Positions 19,083-28,234 of a stretch of 64,000 bases of DNA are shown in pieces. Positions within the stretch are counted from its first letter, which is position 1. Every line of letters starts with the position of its first letter. A model generated the notes under the pieces. It was not told the DNA's origin and did not search any database. It saw nothing but the letters and a program-made list of their open reading frames with translations. The translations under genes were made by a program, and so were the position numbers. Source of the stretch: an uncultured Pelagibacteraceae bacterium (GTDB lineage Bacteria; Pseudomonadota; Alphaproteobacteria; Pelagibacterales; Pelagibacteraceae); contig CACMAZ010000003.1 of NCBI GenBank assembly GCA_902611815.1, forward strand, positions 18,862 to 82,861. Reading direction: 5' to 3'.

Positions 19083-20171
19083 ATGTCAAAGAACCAGGAA
19101 TTTGTAAAATTCGATAAAGTGGATAAAAGTTACGACGGCAAGGTCCTTGTTGTAAAAGATTTAAATTTAGATATTGCTGAGGGAGAATTTATAACGATGC
19201 TTGGACCATCTGGTTCAGGTAAGACTACTTGTTTAATGATGTTAGCTGGTTTTGAAACACCAACAAACGGTGAAATTTTCTTAGATAAAAATCCTATATC
19301 GAACATACCACCTCATAAAAGAGGCATTGGAATGGTTTTTCAAAATTATGCATTGTTTCCCCACATGACGGTTTATGAAAACTTAGCCTTTCCTCTTAAA
19401 GTAAGAAAAATAAATAAAGATGAAATAGATAAGAAAGTTGATAAGGCATTATCAATGGTATCATTATCTGGTTTTGAAAACAGAATGCCGGGACAATTAT
19501 CAGGTGGTCAACAACAACGTGTTGCTGTTGCTAGAGCTTTAGTGTTCGATCCTCAAGTAGTATTAATGGACGAACCTTTAGGAGCCTTAGATAAAAATCT
19601 TAGAGAAAGTATGCAATATGAAATTAAACATATCCATGAAAGCATAGGCGTTACTGTTGTATACGTTACGCATGATCAGAGCGAGGCTCTTACAATGTCC
19701 AATCGGATTGCAGTGTTTAACGATGGAAAAGTACAGCAATTATCCTCTCCAGACAAATTGTACGAAGAGCCAGTTAATTCTTTTGTAGCAGAGTTTATTG
19801 GAGAAAATAATACTTTTGCAGGTGAGGTAACAAACGTTCAAAAGGATCAATGTAAAGTAAAATTATTAAATGGATCAGAGATAATTGCCAATCCAATATC
19901 TGTAAGTTCAAATGGTGACAAAACTACTGTATCATTAAGACCAGAAAGAGCTCTTATAAACACAAAAAACAAGATGGATAATAATTTTAAAGGTAAAATT
20001 GAGGAAGTCATTTATCATGGGGATCACACTAGAGTTAGAATAGATTTATTAGGAAACAAAGAATTCATTTTAAAAGTCCCAAACAGTTCTGCAAACATGG
20101 ATATTAAAATGGGAAATGAAATAAATGTTAGTTGGAATAGTCACGATGCAAGGGCTTTAGACCCAAAATAA
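19083..20171 (+). CDS. potA: Spermidine/putrescine-type ABC transporter ATP-binding protein
   Basis: GPSGSGKTT Walker A, LSGGQQQRVAVARAL signature, VLMDEPLGALDKNLR Walker B, C-terminal TOBE domain. Confidence 0.93.
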   Translation: MSKNQEFVKFDKVDKSYDGKVLVVKDLNLDIAEGEFITMLGPSGSGKTTCLMMLAGFETPTNGEIFLDKNPISNIPPHKRGIGMVFQNYALFPHMTVYENLAFPLKVRKINKDEIDKKVDKALSMVSLSGFENRMPGQLSGGQQQRVAVARALVFDPQVVLMDEPLGALDKNLRESMQYEIKHIHESIGVTVVYVTHDQSEALTMSNRIAVFNDGKVQQLSSPDKLYEEPVNSFVAEFIGENNTFAGEVTNVQKDQCKVKLLNGSEIIANPISVSSNGDKTTVSLRPERALINTKNKMDNNFKGKIEEVIYHGDHTRVRIDLLGNKEFILKVPNSSANMDIKMGNEINVSWNSHDARALDPK

Positions 20172-20290
20172 ACCCCAGATTTAAATAAATTAGTCCTGAT
20201 AAACTAGGCATATTTAATGAAATGCGCTGTTGACTCCTTACTCATATATTGCTGTAATTAGCTTTTAAAAAACGTTTAAACGGAGGAATA

Positions 20291-21406
20291 ATGAAAAAAC
20301 TAAGTAAATTGTTACTAGTTCTATCTTTTGCACTTTCTATAAGCTCATCAGCATTTGCAGTTACTGTTGCATCTTGGGGTGGAGCATACACAGAGTCACA
20401 AAAGTTAGGATATGGTGACCCTGCTGCTAAGAAACTAGGCATATCGATCAATTGGGTCGATTACTCTGGTGGATTATCAGAAATTAAAGCACAAAAAGAA
20501 GCTGGCAAAATTACGTGGGATATAATTGACGTATATGCTATGGATACTATTACTGGATGTGACGAAGGTTTATTTGTTGAATTTGATTTCGATAAAGATT
20601 TCGCACCAGCTCCAGATGGAACTCCAGCGAGTAAAGATTACTTTGCTCCAATGCCAAGTAAGTGTGCTGTAGGTAATATTTTATATTCTTGGAACTATGC
20701 TTACAACACGAACAATGTTAAAGGCACACCAAAAACTATAAAAGATTTCTTTAACACAAAAAAATTCCCTGGAAAAAGAGCTATCTACAAAGGCGCTCTA
20801 ACAAACTTAGAGATTGCTTTAGCAGCAGATGGTATTAAACCAGGAAAAGGCGGCAAGAACATCTATAAAGCTTTAAACACTGAAAAAGGTGTTGAAAGAG
20901 CTATGAACAAGATCAAAGCACTTTGCACAGATCCTAACGGAGGATGTGTATTTTGGTCAGCAGGAGCTCAACCACCAGAGCTATTAGTATCTGGTGAAGT
21001 TGTTATGGCAACTGGTTGGAATGGTAGATTCTTCAACGCTGAAGTTGGTGAAGGTGCGCCGATCAAACAAGTTTGGGATGGCCAAGGACTTGACTACGAA
21101 TATTTCGTGCTAGTTAAAGGTGGACCAAACGAGTCTGATGCAAAAAAAGCATTGAGAGAGATGACAAGTACAGAAGGTTTAGCAGGAAGTGCAAAATATA
21201 TTGCATATGCTCCTTGGAGAAAATCATCACTTAAAGTTATGGCAAAAGGTGAGCCATGGTACAAAGATGGTAAGACTAATATGGTTCCACAAATGCCAAC
21301 TGCACCAGCAAACACAAAAAATTACTTCTTAGTTGATCCTATTTACTGGGCTGACAACGGCACAGAACTAGGTGAGAAATGGGAAGCGATGAAAGCTGGT
21401 CTATAA
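20291..21406 (+). CDS. potD: PotD-type extracellular solute-binding protein
   Basis: Signal peptide; VTVASWGGAYTESQK; DIIDVYAMDTITGCDEGLFVEFDF; strong CGGAGGA SD. Confidence 0.88.
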   Translation: MKKLSKLLLVLSFALSISSSAFAVTVASWGGAYTESQKLGYGDPAAKKLGISINWVDYSGGLSEIKAQKEAGKITWDIIDVYAMDTITGCDEGLFVEFDFDKDFAPAPDGTPASKDYFAPMPSKCAVGNILYSWNYAYNTNNVKGTPKTIKDFFNTKKFPGKRAIYKGALTNLEIALAADGIKPGKGGKNIYKALNTEKGVERAMNKIKALCTDPNGGCVFWSAGAQPPELLVSGEVVMATGWNGRFFNAEVGEGAPIKQVWDGQGLDYEYFVLVKGGPNESDAKKALREMTSTEGLAGSAKYIAYAPWRKSSLKVMAKGEPWYKDGKTNMVPQMPTAPANTKNYFLVDPIYWADNGTELGEKWEAMKAGL

Positions 21407-21442
21407 TTTTAAGTTTTAAAGACTAAAATTATATATTATATT

Positions 21443-21470
21443 AAAGGGCGGTTTTATTAAACCGCCCTTT
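21443..21470 (+). terminator. Strong hairpin between potD and potB
   Basis: AAAGGGCGGTTT-TATT-AAACCGCCCTTT, exact 12-bp stem with 4-nt loop and 3' T-run. Confidence 0.92.
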
Positions 21471-21476
21471 TTATTT

Positions 21477-22730
21477 ATGAGCTCAGAAACTAAACAAATA
21501 TTAACTACAGATGGTATACCTCTTGAAGTAAGCTTAAAGAAGGCTGAAAGAAAAAATAAAATCAAAGCATTTCTACTAGTTGCACCATTATTATTTTTTT
21601 TAATAATTACATACATTTTTCCTATTGGCGATATGCTTATGAGGAGTGTGGATGATAGAATGGTAACAAATATGCTACCAAACACATTTAAGTCTATGGA
21701 GAAATGGGATGGTAATGACATGCCGCCTGAAGAAGTATTTAAGTCTTTCTATATAGATTTTCAAAAATTAGTAGAGGAAAAACGTGATGGGAAACTCTCT
21801 ACCCAATTAAATTACACCAAAAATGGTTTTAAAAGTATTTTAAAAAAATTAAGAAGAAAAGCTAAAAATTTTGAAGAGGGAAATTATAAAGAGCAAATAA
21901 TGGCAGTTCACAAGAGATGGGCAGATGTTGAATATTGGCGGGCAATTAAAAGACGTGCACCGGCATATACAAATTCCAAATATTTAAAAGGGATTGATAT
22001 GTATAAAAATGAAGAAGGAAAAATAGTTAGTGTCGAGGAAGATAGAAGAGTTCATAGAGTGCTATGGCTCAGAACTTTAGAAATTGCTTTTTTTGTAACT
22101 TTGTTATGTTTTTTGATGGCATACCCAATAGCACATTTACTTGCAACATTGCCAATGAAGTACAGTAACCTTTTAATGATTTGTGTACTACTCCCATTTT
22201 GGACATCCTTGTTAGTTAGAACCGCAAGTTGGATGATACTTCTCCAACAGCAAGGAGTAGTTAATGACTTCTTTGTTATGATTGGGCTAGTAGCAGACGA
22301 TAACCGGCCAGAGATGATGTACAATAAAACTGGAACTTACGTTGCAATGACACAAATTTTATTACCTTTTATGGTTTTACCTTTATATAGTGTAATGAAA
22401 ACCATATCCCCAAGCTTAATGAGAGCTGGAAAATCACTTGGAGGCACACCATTTGTCACTTTTTGGAAGGTATATTTTCCATTAACTATTCCTGGAATTG
22501 GTGCGGGTTGCTTGTTAGTTTTTATACTTGCTATTGGATATTACATTACCCCAGCGCTAGTAGGCGGTGCGTCAGGCACCTTGATCAGTAACCAAATTGC
22601 ATTTCATATGAAGAGTACACTAGATTGGAGTTTTGCATCAGCAATGGGACTAATGTTACTAGCTGGAGTACTAGCAATTTATTGGGTTTATAACAAATTA
22701 GTTGGAATTGATAATATTAAACTAGGATAA
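21477..22730 (+). CDS. potB: PotB-type ABC transporter permease
   Basis: Multi-TM with AGKSLGGTPFVTFWKVYFPLTIPGIGAG (EAA motif); periplasmic insertion between TM1 and TM2. Confidence 0.88.
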   Translation: MSSETKQILTTDGIPLEVSLKKAERKNKIKAFLLVAPLLFFLIITYIFPIGDMLMRSVDDRMVTNMLPNTFKSMEKWDGNDMPPEEVFKSFYIDFQKLVEEKRDGKLSTQLNYTKNGFKSILKKLRRKAKNFEEGNYKEQIMAVHKRWADVEYWRAIKRRAPAYTNSKYLKGIDMYKNEEGKIVSVEEDRRVHRVLWLRTLEIAFFVTLLCFLMAYPIAHLLATLPMKYSNLLMICVLLPFWTSLLVRTASWMILLQQQGVVNDFFVMIGLVADDNRPEMMYNKTGTYVAMTQILLPFMVLPLYSVMKTISPSLMRAGKSLGGTPFVTFWKVYFPLTIPGIGAGCLLVFILAIGYYITPALVGGASGTLISNQIAFHMKSTLDWSFASAMGLMLLAGVLAIYWVYNKLVGIDNIKLG

Positions 22731-22732
22731 TT

Positions 22733-23587
22733 ATGGCATTACCAAAATATACAGAACCCCATTATAGAATTTGGCATTATTTTTATATTTTTATTTGCTC
22801 GTGTGTTTTTTTCTTTTTGATTGCACCTTTGTTCGTAATTTTCCCTTTGTCATTCAATGCAGAGGAATTTTTAAGTTTTTCCGAGGGGATGAAAAACCTT
22901 GATCCAGATGCATTTTCTTTAAGATGGTATAAAGATATGATTTACGGAACAAAAAACCCTTGGGGTCTAGCAGCTAAAAATAGCTTTGTCATTGCTATCT
23001 TTGCAACATTAGGTTCAGTTCTTTTAGGAACTGTTGCAGCATTAGGGTTAAGCAGCAGACACATGCCGTATAAAGGATTGATTATGGCAACACTAATTTC
23101 TCCAATGATCGTTCCTTTAATTATCTCTGGTGTAGCTATTTTCTTCTTCATGGCAAAAGCTGGTTTAGCGGCTACACATACTGGTATAGTTCTAGCTCAT
23201 ATAATTTTGGGAACACCATTTGTTGTAATAACTGTGACAGCTACTCTCTCAGGCTTCGATCATAGTGTAACTAGAGCTGCATCAAGTCTTGGTAGTGATC
23301 CAGTTAATACTTTCATGAAAATTACCTTACCTTTAATTTTACCGGGAGTAATTTCAGGTGGTTTATTTGCTTTTGTAACTTCTTTCGATGAAGTTGTTGT
23401 CGTATTATTTTTAGCTGGACTAGAGAATACAACTATTCCAATTCAAATGTGGACAGGTTTAAGAGAACAACTAAGTCCAACAATTCTTGCAGTTGCGACA
23501 TGTTTGATTATTTTATCTACACTTATTCTTGTTACAGCTGAGTTATTAAGAAGAAGATCTGAAAGACTCAGAGGAATTAATAGATAA
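22733..23587 (+). CDS. potC: PotC-type ABC transporter permease
   Basis: AASSLGSDPVNTFMKITLPLILPGVISGGLFAFVTSFDEVVV. Confidence 0.92.
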   Translation: MALPKYTEPHYRIWHYFYIFICSCVFFFLIAPLFVIFPLSFNAEEFLSFSEGMKNLDPDAFSLRWYKDMIYGTKNPWGLAAKNSFVIAIFATLGSVLLGTVAALGLSSRHMPYKGLIMATLISPMIVPLIISGVAIFFFMAKAGLAATHTGIVLAHIILGTPFVVITVTATLSGFDHSVTRAASSLGSDPVNTFMKITLPLILPGVISGGLFAFVTSFDEVVVVLFLAGLENTTIPIQMWTGLREQLSPTILAVATCLIILSTLILVTAELLRRRSERLRGINR

Positions 23588-23594
23588 AAAATAA

Positions 23595-25817
23595 ATGCAA
23601 ATCAAAAGTGTTGTCATCATTGGATCTGGTACTATGGGTAGCGGGATAGCTGCACATCTATGTAATGCCAATATACCTGTTACTCTTTTAGATCTATCAA
23701 CCGATATTAGCACAAAGGCTAGAGAAAGAATTTATAAATCTAGACCACCACTTCTAATCGACAAAAAAAAAATTGATAATATTAAAGTTGGCAACATCAA
23801 TGATGATTTTGATGTAGTTAAAGAAGCTGATTGGATTGTGGAGGCTGTTGTAGAGAGAATAGATATAAAACATAAAATATACGATAAAATATTTAAAAAT
23901 AGAAAATCAGGAGCAATTGTATCCTCTAATACATCCTCAATTCCTATAAAAATTTTATCAGAACATTTAACCGATGACGAAAAAAAAGATTTTTGTATAA
24001 CTCACTTCTTTAATCCTGTTAGATACATGGGACTTTTAGAGATTGTCAAAAACGAAAATAATGATTTAAAAAAAATAGATTCTTTAAAAAAATTTTGTGA
24101 GAGCGAATTAGGCAAAGGTGCAATTGTCTGTAATGATACACCCGGTTTTCTTGGAAATAGAATAGGTGTTTATGCAATGCAAGTAGCAATGACCGAAGCA
24201 TTCAAAATGAAATTATCAATTGAAGAAGCTGATGCTGTATTTGGAAGACCAATGGGTATTCCTAAAACAGGTGTTTTTGGTTTATACGATCTAATCGGAA
24301 TAGATCTTATGGCTGATGTGCTAAAAAGCTTTATAAAAGAGCTTCCTGAGCAAGATCCATTTCAAGAAGTTGCTAAAGAAATACCCTTAGTTAAAAAATT
24401 AATAGATACTGGTTATACAGGAAGAAAAGGCAAGGGTGGTTTCTATCGAATGAATAAGGCAAATGACCAAAAAATATTAGAGGCTATAAATTTAGAGTCG
24501 GGCGATTATTCTCCCTCTAAAAAAATAGACACAGGAATTGATACTGTAAATCTAAAAGAATTAATTAATAGAAAAGATAAATATGGCGAATATTCTTGGT
24601 CAGTCATATCAAAAATAATTAAATATGCCTCATCATTAGTTCCAGGTATTACAGATAAATTCAATGATATTGATGAAGCAATGAGACTAGGATTTAATTG
24701 GGCTATGGGTCCTTTCGAGATGCTTAAATCTATTGGTGTTAACGAATTTTTTAATCGAATAGATAATTTTAAAAATAACGCCTTTCTAGAAAATTTATCC
24801 AAAACAAAAGATGAGAATTTTTATGGTTCTAGACAATTATATACTGATATTGAAACTTTAGGAAAAGTAAAACCTAAGGCAATAAAAACAGATAAAAATA
24901 AGTCAGCTGAAATATATAGATTTAAAGACTTTAATATTGTTGAATTTACCACAAAGGCTTGTGCACTAGATTACGACTCCATGGATGCACTTAAAAAAGC
25001 AACTGATAAGCCATTAATAGTGATAAATGAAAGTATGCAATTTTCTGCGGGTGTAAATCTTAGTTATACTATGAACTTTGCAGAAAAAAATGATTACAAA
25101 TCGATAGAAAAATTTATTAAATATTTTCAAGATACTTGTAAAGAATTAAAATATTCAAAATATCCCGTAGTCTCAGCTCCATCTGGCCTTACTTTAGGTG
25201 GAGGATTTGAAGTTTTAGTGCAAAGTAATTTTGTTGCATCTCATACAAATATAGTAGTTGGATTAGTTGAAACCATGGTCGGACTAGTTCCAGCTGGAGG
25301 TGGATGTAAAGAAATGTTGTGGAGGTGGTCACAAACTTCTGAAGCAAAAAGCGATCCTGACTTTGCTGCGTTAAAAGTTTTTGAGATTATTGGTTATGCA
25401 AAAACGGCTACTTCTCCAATTGAAGCTGAGCCTTTGAAATATTTAAGACCAGAGGATAAAAAAATAATGAACAGAAATAGTCTTTTTGCAGAATCAAAAA
25501 AAATAATAGATCAAAATAAAAATTTTAAATCTCCGGTTGAATGTACATTTAAATTATCAGGAAAACCACTAAAAGAAAAAATGATTAAGGTGCTAGAAAA
25601 ACTTTATAATGAAAAAGTAATATTAGATCATGGCATGAAAGTAGGAACAGAACTTGCAAATGTCTTGAGCGGCGGAGATACTACTTCAGATAAATTATTA
25701 ACTGAAGATAATTTATACCAATTAGAGCTTACTTCATTTATGAACTTAATTGAAACAGATCAGACTAAAGATAGAATAAGACATACCCTAGCAACTGGTA
25801 AGCCGCTAGTTAATTAA
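23595..25817 (+). CDS. 3-hydroxyacyl-CoA dehydrogenase / enoyl-CoA hydratase fusion
   Basis: VVIIGSGTMGSGIAAHL, THFFNPVRYMGLLEIV, TPGFLGNRIG; C-terminal crotonase region SAPSGLTLGGGFEVLVQSNFV...VGLVPAGGG. Confidence 0.88.
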   Translation: MQIKSVVIIGSGTMGSGIAAHLCNANIPVTLLDLSTDISTKARERIYKSRPPLLIDKKKIDNIKVGNINDDFDVVKEADWIVEAVVERIDIKHKIYDKIFKNRKSGAIVSSNTSSIPIKILSEHLTDDEKKDFCITHFFNPVRYMGLLEIVKNENNDLKKIDSLKKFCESELGKGAIVCNDTPGFLGNRIGVYAMQVAMTEAFKMKLSIEEADAVFGRPMGIPKTGVFGLYDLIGIDLMADVLKSFIKELPEQDPFQEVAKEIPLVKKLIDTGYTGRKGKGGFYRMNKANDQKILEAINLESGDYSPSKKIDTGIDTVNLKELINRKDKYGEYSWSVISKIIKYASSLVPGITDKFNDIDEAMRLGFNWAMGPFEMLKSIGVNEFFNRIDNFKNNAFLENLSKTKDENFYGSRQLYTDIETLGKVKPKAIKTDKNKSAEIYRFKDFNIVEFTTKACALDYDSMDALKKATDKPLIVINESMQFSAGVNLSYTMNFAEKNDYKSIEKFIKYFQDTCKELKYSKYPVVSAPSGLTLGGGFEVLVQSNFVASHTNIVVGLVETMVGLVPAGGGCKEMLWRWSQTSEAKSDPDFAALKVFEIIGYAKTATSPIEAEPLKYLRPEDKKIMNRNSLFAESKKIIDQNKNFKSPVECTFKLSGKPLKEKMIKVLEKLYNEKVILDHGMKVGTELANVLSGGDTTSDKLLTEDNLYQLELTSFMNLIETDQTKDRIRHTLATGKPLVN

Positions 25818-26463
25818 TATCAGAAAACATTTTTAAAGAATTAATAAAATCTGGTCTTAGAACATATTCAGATTGATCATTAAATTTAATTTTTTCTAAA
25901 GCAGAAATTCCTTTAATAACTCTACCTAAAGGAGTGTATTCACCCTCAAACAAAAAAGCGTCAGCCAGAAGAATTAAAAATTCACTATCCTCTGTATCTC
26001 CATTTTTACTTTTTGCAAAAGCTACTGTGCCTCTTTTGAATTCAAATGGTTTATCGGTTTCTGGTTTGATTAAATCGTATTTCGATCTTCCACTACCTAT
26101 ATAAGTATAATTTATATTTTCTTTCCTACCAAATTCTAGATCTCCTGCTTGTACTAAAAAATTTTCAACAACTCTATGAAATGCAACATTGTCATATTCT
26201 TTATTTTGAACTAGCTTTTTAAATCTTTCGACTGAATTTGGTGAAATACTTGGAAAAAGTTCGATTACAACTTTACCGCATGGAACATTTAAGATGACGA
26301 TATTTTCAGGCTTATCAAAATTTAATTTTGTAAGATTTACTTTTTCAACAAACAAACATTTATTTTTAATCAAAGTGAAAGAAATTATTGAAAAAATTGC
26401 AAGTAAAATTAAAAAAATTAGTAATATTTTTTCAGATTTTGTTTGTTTGATTTTTTTTAACAT
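25810..26463 (-). CDS. Membrane-anchored cyclophilin-type peptidyl-prolyl isomerase
   Basis: N-terminal TM; YDNVAFHRVVENFLVQAGD, GTVAFAKSKNGDTEDSEFLILLAD. Confidence 0.88.
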   Translation of the reverse strand: MLKKIKQTKSEKILLIFLILLAIFSIISFTLIKNKCLFVEKVNLTKLNFDKPENIVILNVPCGKVVIELFPSISPNSVERFKKLVQNKEYDNVAFHRVVENFLVQAGDLEFGRKENINYTYIGSGRSKYDLIKPETDKPFEFKRGTVAFAKSKNGDTEDSEFLILLADAFLFEGEYTPLGRVIKGISALEKIKFNDQSEYVLRPDFINSLKMFSDIN

Positions 26464-26465
26464 TT

Positions 26466-27203
26466 TTAAAATTGATGTTTAGCATCTAATTTTTTGACTA
26501 TATTTTCAATTATTCTTACTTTTTTATTGAGTATCTCATCTTTAATAATCATATCTCGAATTAAATTATTGTCTGACATCATAAAAGAAAAAGTTTCAGC
26601 CATATCTTCAGATATTGTTGATTTTGCATATTCAGATACAAATCCCTTACTATTGTAAATTTTTTTTAAGCTATAGTTGTTAGAACATGTCGAACATGCT
26701 GAATACTTAAATTCTTTCGGATTTAAATCACTCCAAGAAATATTTAAAAAATATTTATTAAAATTATTCTCAATTATATGAAAAACCTCATGATGCAATA
26801 CTCTTTCAAAATTTGAATTGTTCGTATTTGTATTAAAAATAAGCGTTTTCATTTCAGGGTTAGTAAATCCAAGTGCGGGTATTCCTGCTATTTCTAATTC
26901 ACTACACAGAACAATATATTTCAATTTGATTTTTCTAAAAAAATTATCGTTATATCTATTGAAACCTCTTTGAGCCTCTAAATACTTTTCATTAAAATTT
27001 CGAGATTGATTTTTTTTACAACTAACATTCTTAAAACTTGAACCAACAAAAAAATCTTTTGTAGGCTTTAAGTATGCTAATGAGTTTTTATTTTCCAATT
27101 TATGTAAAGTTAAATTAGGTATCTTTATTAGTTCAAGAATTTGGTCAGCTTTAACTACAAATGATAATAATAATAGCAATATTATGTAAAAGTTTAATTT
27201 CAT
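26466..27203 (-). CDS. Exported putative zinc metallopeptidase
   Basis: Signal peptide; ERVLHHEVFHIIENNF (HExxH); CSTCSNNYS; EDMAETFSFMMSDN could supply a third ligand. Confidence 0.55.
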   Translation of the reverse strand: MKLNFYIILLLLLSFVVKADQILELIKIPNLTLHKLENKNSLAYLKPTKDFFVGSSFKNVSCKKNQSRNFNEKYLEAQRGFNRYNDNFFRKIKLKYIVLCSELEIAGIPALGFTNPEMKTLIFNTNTNNSNFERVLHHEVFHIIENNFNKYFLNISWSDLNPKEFKYSACSTCSNNYSLKKIYNSKGFVSEYAKSTISEDMAETFSFMMSDNNLIRDMIIKDEILNKKVRIIENIVKKLDAKHQF

Positions 27204-27254
27204 TGGAAAATTATGATTATACTTTAATCAAATATTATATGTTAGATTAAATAA

Positions 27255-28211
27255 ATGAAGAAAAAAAATAAAGATACAATTCAACCAGTAAGTGGAACAA
27301 TTGTACCAAGATTTGCAGGACCAAGTACATTTGCTCGATTACCAGAACTCAGGGATGTAGAAAGTTGCGATGTAGCAATCGTAGGAATTCCTTTTGATGC
27401 TGGAACAAGTTACAGACCCGGGGCAAGATTTGGACCTCAAAGTATTAGACAAGCATCAAGACATTTAAGAACTAATTATCATCCAGATTATGATGTTGAA
27501 CCATTTAAAGTTCAGCAAGTCGCAGATGCTGGCGATATAACCTGCAACCCATTCAATATAAAAGAGGCAATACACCAAATAGAAAACGGAGCAATAGACC
27601 TTTTAAATCAAACACGTGGTATTATTAGTATGGGAGGCGATCATACAATTGCATTTCCACTTTTGAGAGCGGTAAATAAAATTAATAAAGGACCAGTGGC
27701 TCTAGTGCATTTTGATGCTCATCTTGATACTTGGGATACTTACATGGGAGCACCGTTTACACACGGAACTCCATTTAGACGGGCAAGAGAGGAAGGTTTA
27801 TTTCTCGATGATGCATCAATGCATGTTGGAATTAGAGGTCCGTTATATAGCAGAGATGATTTAAAAAACGACGAAAGTTTTGGTTTTAAAATTATTCACT
27901 GTGATGAGTTTCAGACTGAAGGTATTGATAAGATAGTAAGCAGAATAAGAAAAAGAGTAGGCAATAACCCATTATATCTCTCAATTGATATAGATGTATT
28001 AGATCCTGCTTTTGCTCCTGGAACTGGTACACCAGAAATAGCTGGAATGTCCACAAGAGAAATGGTTAATGTTATTAGAGGGTTATCAGGATTAAAATTA
28101 ATATCAGCAGATGTTGTTGAAGTATCACCCGCATATGATCATGCAGAGGTAACTTCACTTGCTGCAGCAACTATAATTTACGAACTCACAAATCTATTTG
28201 CAAAAAAATAA
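27255..28211 (+). CDS. Agmatinase/ureohydrolase family protein
   Basis: GGDHTIAFPLLRAV, HFDAHLDTWD, SIDIDVLDPAFAPGTGTPE. Confidence 0.9.
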   Translation: MKKKNKDTIQPVSGTIVPRFAGPSTFARLPELRDVESCDVAIVGIPFDAGTSYRPGARFGPQSIRQASRHLRTNYHPDYDVEPFKVQQVADAGDITCNPFNIKEAIHQIENGAIDLLNQTRGIISMGGDHTIAFPLLRAVNKINKGPVALVHFDAHLDTWDTYMGAPFTHGTPFRRAREEGLFLDDASMHVGIRGPLYSRDDLKNDESFGFKIIHCDEFQTEGIDKIVSRIRKRVGNNPLYLSIDIDVLDPAFAPGTGTPEIAGMSTREMVNVIRGLSGLKLISADVVEVSPAYDHAEVTSLAAATIIYELTNLFAKK

Positions 28212-28234
28212 AGATAAGCTACTTATTATTTGTA

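Noticed and set aside
20271-20281. CGTTTAAACG palindrome before potD
   Set aside because: Only 10 bp and adjacent to the SD; too short in an AT-rich genome to call a regulatory site.
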